Shown: positions 59,969 to 64,000 of the stretch, piece after piece
Layout of the letters: every line of letters starts with the position of its first letter
Numbering within the stretch: position 1 is the first letter of the stretch
Origin: Ruminococcus sp.
Lineage (GTDB): Bacteria; Bacillota; Clostridia; Oscillospirales; Ruminococcaceae
Reading direction: 5' to 3'
DNA: 64,000 nt
Assembly: GCF_024692365.1 (NCBI RefSeq)
Contig: NZ_JAILMR010000018.1
Location: 58,764 to 122,763 of the forward strand
Notes under the pieces: generated by a model
What the model saw: only the letters and a program-made list of their open reading frames with translations
Databases searched by the model: none
Told to the model about the DNA's origin: nothing
Position numbers and translations under genes: made by a program

Positions 59969-60637
59969 ATGAATGTTTTGGCTATATTATTTACAGTAAT
60001 ATTCTCGTATCTTTTTGGCAGCCTTAACTCGGCTATCATAGTTTGCAGGCTCTGGAAAAAACAGGATATCCGCGATTACGGCAGCAAAAACGCTGGTCTG
60101 ACCAATGTTCTGCGTGTTTACGGCAAAGGTCCTGCACTGGCGACTCTCCTTTGCGACCTTGCAAAGGGCGTTATCGCAGTTGTTGTGTGCCGTCTGCTTG
60201 TGCATAAGGTTATGGGCGTCGAATTCTTTGGTGATCCCCATTTTATTGGATATCTGGCGGGGCTGTTCGTTATGCTGGGACATTGTTTCCCTGTGTTCTA
60301 TGGTTTTCATGGAGGAAAGGGCGTTCTGCTGGCGGCTACAACGCTTCTCGCAATCGACCCTTTCACCTGTCTATGTGCTCTTGTCATTTTCGGAGCATTG
60401 CTGGCAGCAACACAGTATGTGTCTGTCGGCTCGATATTTGCAGCTATCGCGTATCCGACCTTCACTTTCATCTTGCAGAACTTCGTGTACAAGGATAACT
60501 ACGCAGTTGTTCCGAATACCATCATGGGCGTTCTGATATGCATACTTATAATCTCACTTCATCACGCAAATATCAAAAGACTTATGAACGGCACCGAAAA
60601 TAAATTCGGTCAGAAGAAAAAAGAAGAAAACAGCTGA
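59969..60637 (+). CDS. plsY: Acyl-phosphate:glycerol-3-phosphate acyltransferase
   Basis: The 222-residue membrane enzyme takes an acyl group from acyl phosphate to make lysophosphatidic acid. It has the PlsY motifs SYLFGSLNSAI, DYGSKNAGLTNVLR and GHCFPVFYGFHGGKGV, and about seven membrane helices. der is just upstream, and gpsA, which makes its substrate glycerol 3-phosphate, is 0.7 kb downstream, a common grouping in Clostridia. An unknown gene lies between plsY and gpsA. Confidence 0.95.
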   Translation: MNVLAILFTVIFSYLFGSLNSAIIVCRLWKKQDIRDYGSKNAGLTNVLRVYGKGPALATLLCDLAKGVIAVVVCRLLVHKVMGVEFFGDPHFIGYLAGLFVMLGHCFPVFYGFHGGKGVLLAATTLLAIDPFTCLCALVIFGALLAATQYVSVGSIFAAIAYPTFTFILQNFVYKDNYAVVPNTIMGVLICILIISLHHANIKRLMNGTENKFGQKKKEENS

Positions 60638-60653
60638 TATAATAAATGACATA

Positions 60654-60709
60654 AGACTTTCGGCATAGACCGCACAGATGCTGTAAGCGGCGATGTCAGA
60701 AAGCCTTTT
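60654..60709 (+). terminator. Possible terminator after plsY
   Basis: An imperfect hairpin (AG-CTTTC, CAT and CCGC on the left; GCGG, ATG and GAAAG-CT on the right) is followed by TTTTGTC. It is less regular than the other terminators here. Confidence 0.5.
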
Positions 60710-60796
60710 GTCGTTTACGGTAATATTCTTTTTACGAACACATGGTTTTCACCCACATGGGATATAATCACGAACATAGACGGAGGTAATAACATT

Positions 60797-61267
60797 ATGT
60801 ATAAGTTTTCTGATAATAACGAAAATAATGATATTTCTCTCCACGATAATCGTGCGACGAAAGTTTCATTCGATGCCGGTATTCTGACATTTGAATTTGC
60901 GGACGGTTTTTATGTTACCGAGAACAATGCCAATAACTATCTTAAAAAGCTGGCTTATACAGGCAAATCTGAGGTCTCTTTCAGAACCCTCAGTAAGGAG
61001 ATAGATCAGGATCTGACGGTATATCTTTTTACTAAGACTGATACCGAAAGCAGGACTATCAGAGATGAGATACCTTATGCTGAATTCGCGAAGATGCTTG
61101 ATAACGGCATGAAACTTGAATTTCTATACGTATACAAGGGCTATCGTTCTTATGTTTATGAATGTTGGCTCTGGTTTGATAAAGAACCCTACCACAAGGA
61201 ATGTGTTCTAATGATCTCGGCGGACGAAGTTTCATATAAATGGAACGAGTTGTTTGCCGAGGAATGA
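60797..61267 (+). CDS. Unknown small cytosolic protein
   Basis: The 156-residue acidic protein has no signal or membrane segment. It appears to be a mix of beta strands and helices (ATKVSFDAGILTFEFADGFY, then AEFAKMLDNGMKLEFLYVYK and a Trp-rich CWLWFDKEPYHKECVLM). Such layouts occur in immunity and SMI1-like proteins and in small regulators, but I see no signature for any of them. A GGAGGT Shine-Dalgarno stands before the ATG, and a TATAAT at 60763-60768 may be its -10. It lies between plsY and gpsA. Confidence 0.7.
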   Translation: MYKFSDNNENNDISLHDNRATKVSFDAGILTFEFADGFYVTENNANNYLKKLAYTGKSEVSFRTLSKEIDQDLTVYLFTKTDTESRTIRDEIPYAEFAKMLDNGMKLEFLYVYKGYRSYVYECWLWFDKEPYHKECVLMISADEVSYKWNELFAEE

Positions 61268-61311
61268 TTTGACAATATATACTAAAATCACAATAACGGG
61301 AGGTATGACAA

Positions 61312-62316
61312 GTGGCAACTATCACTATCTTAGGTTCGGGAGGATTCGGACTTTCTCTTGCAATAATGTGCGATAATGCGGGACATGATGTCACCGTATG
61401 GAGCAAATTTCAGGACGAGATCGACACTATAAACAGGACAGGCGAACTGAAAAGCAAACTGCCCGGTGTACTTGTCAACAAGTCCATCAAGCTGACTACC
61501 GATATTTCTGCGGCTCAGGGGAAGGATATGGTCATTATTGGCATACCTTCAAACTTTGTAAGAAGCGTCTGCGAAGAGGCTGCACCTTATATCGATAAAG
61601 AGACTATCATCGTGAACACAGCGAAAGGTCTTGAAGCAGGAAGCCTTAAAACTATGACACAGGTTGAAAAGGAATGCTTCCCTGAGAATACAATCGCTGT
61701 ACTCACAGGACCTTCTCATGCTGAGGAAGTTGCAAGGGGCATACCTACAACAGTCTGCACAGCTTGTGAGAACACCGAAGCAGCTTACTTCATTCAGCAG
61801 ACCCTTTCAAACAATACATTCCGCGTTTATGTCAATGATGATGTTATGGGCTGTGAGATAGGCGGTTCGCTGAAAAACGTTATCGCGCTGGCTGCTGGCG
61901 TGTGTGATGGTCTTGGCATGGGCGATAATACCAAGGCTGCCCTTATGACAAGAGGTATCCGAGAGATAGCAAGGCTCGGTATTGCTATGGGCGCAAAGAC
62001 CGATACATTTGCTGGTTTAAGCGGTATCGGAGATCTTATCGTTACCTGCTGTTCGATGCACAGCCGTAACAGGCGTGCAGGTATACTCATTGGTCAGGGC
62101 GTTGACCCTGCCGAAGCAGTAAGACAGGTAGGAACGGTGGAAGGCTACACCTGCACAAAAAACGCTTACGAACTCGCCAAGAAGATGGGTATCGAGATGC
62201 CCATCACCGAAGAACTTGCAAAGGTGCTCTTTGAAGGCTCACCCGTTGGAGACAGCATTAAGAATCTCATGGGCAGACCTTCCAAAAACGAGACCGAGAG
62301 CCAGTTCCTTAACTGA
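61312..62316 (+). CDS. gpsA: Glycerol-3-phosphate dehydrogenase (NAD(P)+)
   Basis: The 334-residue cytosolic enzyme makes glycerol 3-phosphate from dihydroxyacetone phosphate. It has the nucleotide loop LGSGGFGLSLAI (6-17), TAKGLEAG, TGPSHAEEVARG, GGSLKNVIALAAGVCDGLGMG with the catalytic lysine, and FAGLSGIGDLIVTC. The start is a GTG, eight bases after GGGAGGT. With plsY upstream it feeds phospholipid synthesis. yjbQ follows 12 bp later. Confidence 0.96.
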   Translation: MATITILGSGGFGLSLAIMCDNAGHDVTVWSKFQDEIDTINRTGELKSKLPGVLVNKSIKLTTDISAAQGKDMVIIGIPSNFVRSVCEEAAPYIDKETIIVNTAKGLEAGSLKTMTQVEKECFPENTIAVLTGPSHAEEVARGIPTTVCTACENTEAAYFIQQTLSNNTFRVYVNDDVMGCEIGGSLKNVIALAAGVCDGLGMGDNTKAALMTRGIREIARLGIAMGAKTDTFAGLSGIGDLIVTCCSMHSRNRRAGILIGQGVDPAEAVRQVGTVEGYTCTKNAYELAKKMGIEMPITEELAKVLFEGSPVGDSIKNLMGRPSKNETESQFLN

Positions 62317-62328
62317 CGGAGGTGCATC

Positions 62329-62724
62329 ATGCTCAAAAAGTATAATATCAAAACCGATAAAGAGGGACTTTACAATATAACCAGTTATGTAAGGCAGACA
62401 CTGAACGAATCAGGTGTTGAAAGCGGTATTGCTGTGATCTTCTGTCCGCATACCACTGCGGCTATCACTATAAACGAGAATGCTGATCCAGATGTGCAGA
62501 CCGATCTGTTATTTGCTCTGGACAAAACATATCCCGATCGACCTCAGTTCAGGCATATGGAAGGCAATTCTGCGGCACATCTCAAATCGAGCTGTGTGGG
62601 AGCTTCGGAAACTGTTATAATAGAAGATGGTACTCTTCTGCTTGGTACATGGCAGGGTATTTACTTCGCTGAATTTGATGGTCCCAGAACAAGAAGCTTT
62701 TATGTTAAGATTGTCAAGGATTGA
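62329..62724 (+). CDS. yjbQ: YjbQ/UPF0047 family protein
   Basis: The 131-residue protein has the family signature HTTAAITINENADPDV and NSAAHLKSSCVGASETV, then GTWQGIYFAEFDGPR near the end. YjbQ forms trimers with a metal or phosphate site. Some members have a weak thiamine-phosphate synthase side activity, but the true role is not settled. It is 12 bp after gpsA and ends at a strong terminator. Confidence 0.93.
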   Translation: MLKKYNIKTDKEGLYNITSYVRQTLNESGVESGIAVIFCPHTTAAITINENADPDVQTDLLFALDKTYPDRPQFRHMEGNSAAHLKSSCVGASETVIIEDGTLLLGTWQGIYFAEFDGPRTRSFYVKIVKD

Positions 62725-62759
62725 TACTTGATATATATTTGGAATTTTGATAATATCAG

Positions 62760-62796
62760 ACTGCGGAGAAACGCGAAATTTCTCCGCAGTTTTTTC
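62760..62796 (+). terminator. Rho-independent terminator after yjbQ
   Basis: A perfect 12-bp stem (ACTGCGGAGAAA / TTTCTCCGCAGT) has a 7-base loop and a T run. Confidence 0.92.
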
Positions 62797-62816
62797 TAAT
62801 AAATTTGTGAAAACCC

Positions 62817-62845
62817 TTTACAAGAGACGAAAAATATAGTATAAT
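62817..62845 (+). promoter_or_regulatory. Promoter of pyrH-frr
   Basis: TTTACA (62817-62822) and TATAAT (62840-62845) are 17 bp apart. Confidence 0.85.
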
Positions 62846-62900
62846 TTTATTGTGAGTAATTGCGCAGCTTTGCGTAAATGTTTTTTAAGGAGTGTTATTT

Positions 62901-63611
62901 ATGGGTGCTAAATATAAGCGTATCCTCCTCAAGCTGAGCGGTGAGGCTCTTGCAGGAGATAAGAAGATAGGTCTTGATTACGATATAATCAATTCCTTTG
63001 GCAAGAGCATAAAGAAAGTCGTTGATGCAGGTGTTGAGGTCGGCATAGTTGTCGGCGGAGGAAATTTCTGGAGAGGACGTTCCAGCGGTGCTATGGACAG
63101 AACAAGAGCCGATCATATCGGTATGCTCGCCACTGCTATGAATGCCCTTGCTGTTGCGGACGGTCTTGAGAACTGTGGCATGGAAGTCAGAGTTCAGACC
63201 GCTATTTCTATGCCTCAGGTAGCTGAGCCTTATATCAGGAACAAGGCTATGCGTCACTTTGAAAAGGGCAGAGTTTGTATATTCGGCTGTGGAACTGGCA
63301 ACCCCTTCTTCTCTACCGATACTGCTGCTGCACTGAGAGCTGCCGAGATCGAAGCTGATATTTTCTTGAAAGCTACAATGGTTGACGGCGTTTATGATAA
63401 GGATCCCCATAAGTATGATGATGCTGTCAAGTATGATACACTGACATTTAGTGAAGTGCTTGAAAAGGGTCTTCAGGTAATGGATTCTACTGCTGCCGCA
63501 CTTTGCAAGGATAATAACATTCCCGTGCTGGTCTTCGATCTCGCAAGACCTGATAATATCTTTGATGCTTGCATGGGCGAAAATGTAGGCACACTGGTAT
63601 CAGCTGAATGA
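62901..63611 (+). CDS. pyrH: UMP kinase
   Basis: The 236-residue amino-acid-kinase-fold enzyme makes UDP from UMP. It has [42 protein letters not shown] and [17 protein letters not shown], the full PyrH set. I choose the ATG at 62901, preceded by TTAAGGAGT; an ATG three codons earlier is closer to that Shine-Dalgarno and less likely. frr follows 20 bp downstream, the usual order. Confidence 0.97.
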   Translation: MGAKYKRILLKLSGEALAGDKKIGLDYDIINSFGKSIKKVVDAGVEVGIVVGGGNFWRGRSSGAMDRTRADHIGMLATAMNALAVADGLENCGMEVRVQTAISMPQVAEPYIRNKAMRHFEKGRVCIFGCGTGNPFFSTDTAAALRAAEIEADIFLKATMVDGVYDKDPHKYDDAVKYDTLTFSEVLEKGLQVMDSTAAALCKDNNIPVLVFDLARPDNIFDACMGENVGTLVSAE

Positions 63612-63631
63612 CAAAGAAAGGAAGATGAATC

Positions 63632-64000
63632 ATGCAGGAAATAAAGAATAAGGCTAAGGAAAAAATGGAAAAGTCGGTAAACGTTATGCTTTCCGATTTT
63701 GCTGCTATAAGAGCGGGCAGAGCTAACCCCGCAGTACTTGATAAGGTTAAGGTTGACTACTATGGTTCTCCTACACCTGTAAACCAGATGGCTGCAATAT
63801 CTGTTGCAGAAGCAAGAATACTCGTTATCACTCCCTGGGATAAGAGCACTCTTAAATCCATCGAGAAGGCTATACAGGCTTCCGATATCGGTATCAATCC
63901 CCAGAATGACGGTCAGACTATCAGACTGATATTCCCTCAGCTGACAGAAGACAGACGTAAGGAGATCGTTAAGGATGTCAAGAAGGGCGGCGAGGATACC
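63632..64000 (+). CDS. frr: Ribosome recycling factor, N-terminal 123 residues
   Basis: The open frame starts at an ATG at 63632, seven bases after AAAGGAAG, and runs off the window. It has the RRF landmarks: a first helix with DFAAIRAGRANPAVLDKV, then VDYYGSPTPVNQMA and ISVAEARILVITPWDK in domain II. RRF splits post-termination ribosomes together with EF-G. The last about 60 residues are outside the window. Confidence 0.95.
   Translation, partial: MQEIKNKAKEKMEKSVNVMLSDFAAIRAGRANPAVLDKVKVDYYGSPTPVNQMAAISVAEARILVITPWDKSTLKSIEKAIQASDIGINPQNDGQTIRLIFPQLTEDRRKEIVKDVKKGGEDT

Noticed and set aside
60752..60768. CCCACATGGG dyad just before a TATAAT upstream of the unknown gene at 60797
   Set aside because: It is short and unsupported by a -35 box or a second copy; too weak to call an operator.
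1..64000. tRNA, rRNA, transposases, integrases, prophage genes, attachment sites and replication origin
   Set aside because: None was recognised on either strand; the window reads as ordinary chromosome with accessory operons.

Overview
The window looks like a chromosomal segment of a rumen or gut Ruminococcus, most probably Ruminococcus albus or a close relative. The evidence is a dense block of secreted plant-cell-wall hydrolases, two of which end in nearly identical ~90-residue C-terminal modules of the CBM37 type known from R. albus, while three others carry type I dockerins. Strict-anaerobe enzymes (ferredoxin, indolepyruvate:ferredoxin oxidoreductase, ThiH) and Firmicutes-style promoters and Shine-Dalgarno sites agree with this. 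The species call is inference. No rRNA, tRNA, CRISPR array, transposase or phage gene was seen.

Layout. 1-3.2 kb: the end-truncated start of a c-di-GMP-type sensor, a frameshifted small gene, a transaldolase-family aldolase (fsa), an unassigned structured element, and a lipoprotein. 3.2-5.6 kb: a minus-strand operon of DUF2975 protein, Cro-type regulator and DUF4153/4173-like membrane protein. 5.8-9.7 kb: kptA, then galK, an unknown gene and trmB on the minus strand, then a second lipoprotein. 10-17 kb: iorA, iorB, paaK, a DUF1877 gene, an ACT-domain protein and a 2[4Fe-4S] ferredoxin. These fit activation and reductive carboxylation of aryl acetates (or the reverse), a trait known in rumen ruminococci. 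17.2-32.9 kb: the fibre-degradation block, with GH43-CBM22-CBM22-dockerin-CE1 (minus), CBM35-GH26-dockerin, GH9-CBM3c-FN3-CBM37, a zinc-ribbon membrane protein, dockerin-GH3 and PL10-CE8-X-X-CBM37 (minus).

33-39 kb: response regulator, histidine kinase, ABC ATPase, two ABC permeases and a membrane S41 peptidase-like protein, an apparent peptide-antibiotic sensing and detoxification unit with a candidate operator before the ABC genes. 39-44 kb: the thiamine operon thiS-F-G-H-E-C (minus) behind a TPP riboswitch with its own terminator. 44.2-49.7 kb: an overlapping four-gene unit of TerB-N/TerB-C protein, BrxD-like (DUF2791) ATPase, a 60-residue basic protein and an Lhr/BrxHI-like DEAD helicase. 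It has no PglZ, PglX or BrxC and is my best candidate for a little-described defence or stress system. 49.8-54.5 kb: a flavodoxin-GNAT fusion, a two-gene SmsC/SmsB (SufC/SufB-like) Fe-S assembly pair, and an EAL protein with a degenerate GGDEF domain.

54.6-64 kb: mostly housekeeping. It begins with a DD-carboxypeptidase homologue in which all three penicillin-binding motifs are altered, followed by pgi, a P-loop protein, yceD-rpmF, der-plsY, an unknown gene, gpsA, yjbQ, pyrH and the start of frr. Many promoters have clean -35/-10 boxes 17 bp apart, and most transcription units end in clear rho-independent terminators, several of them shared by convergent genes.
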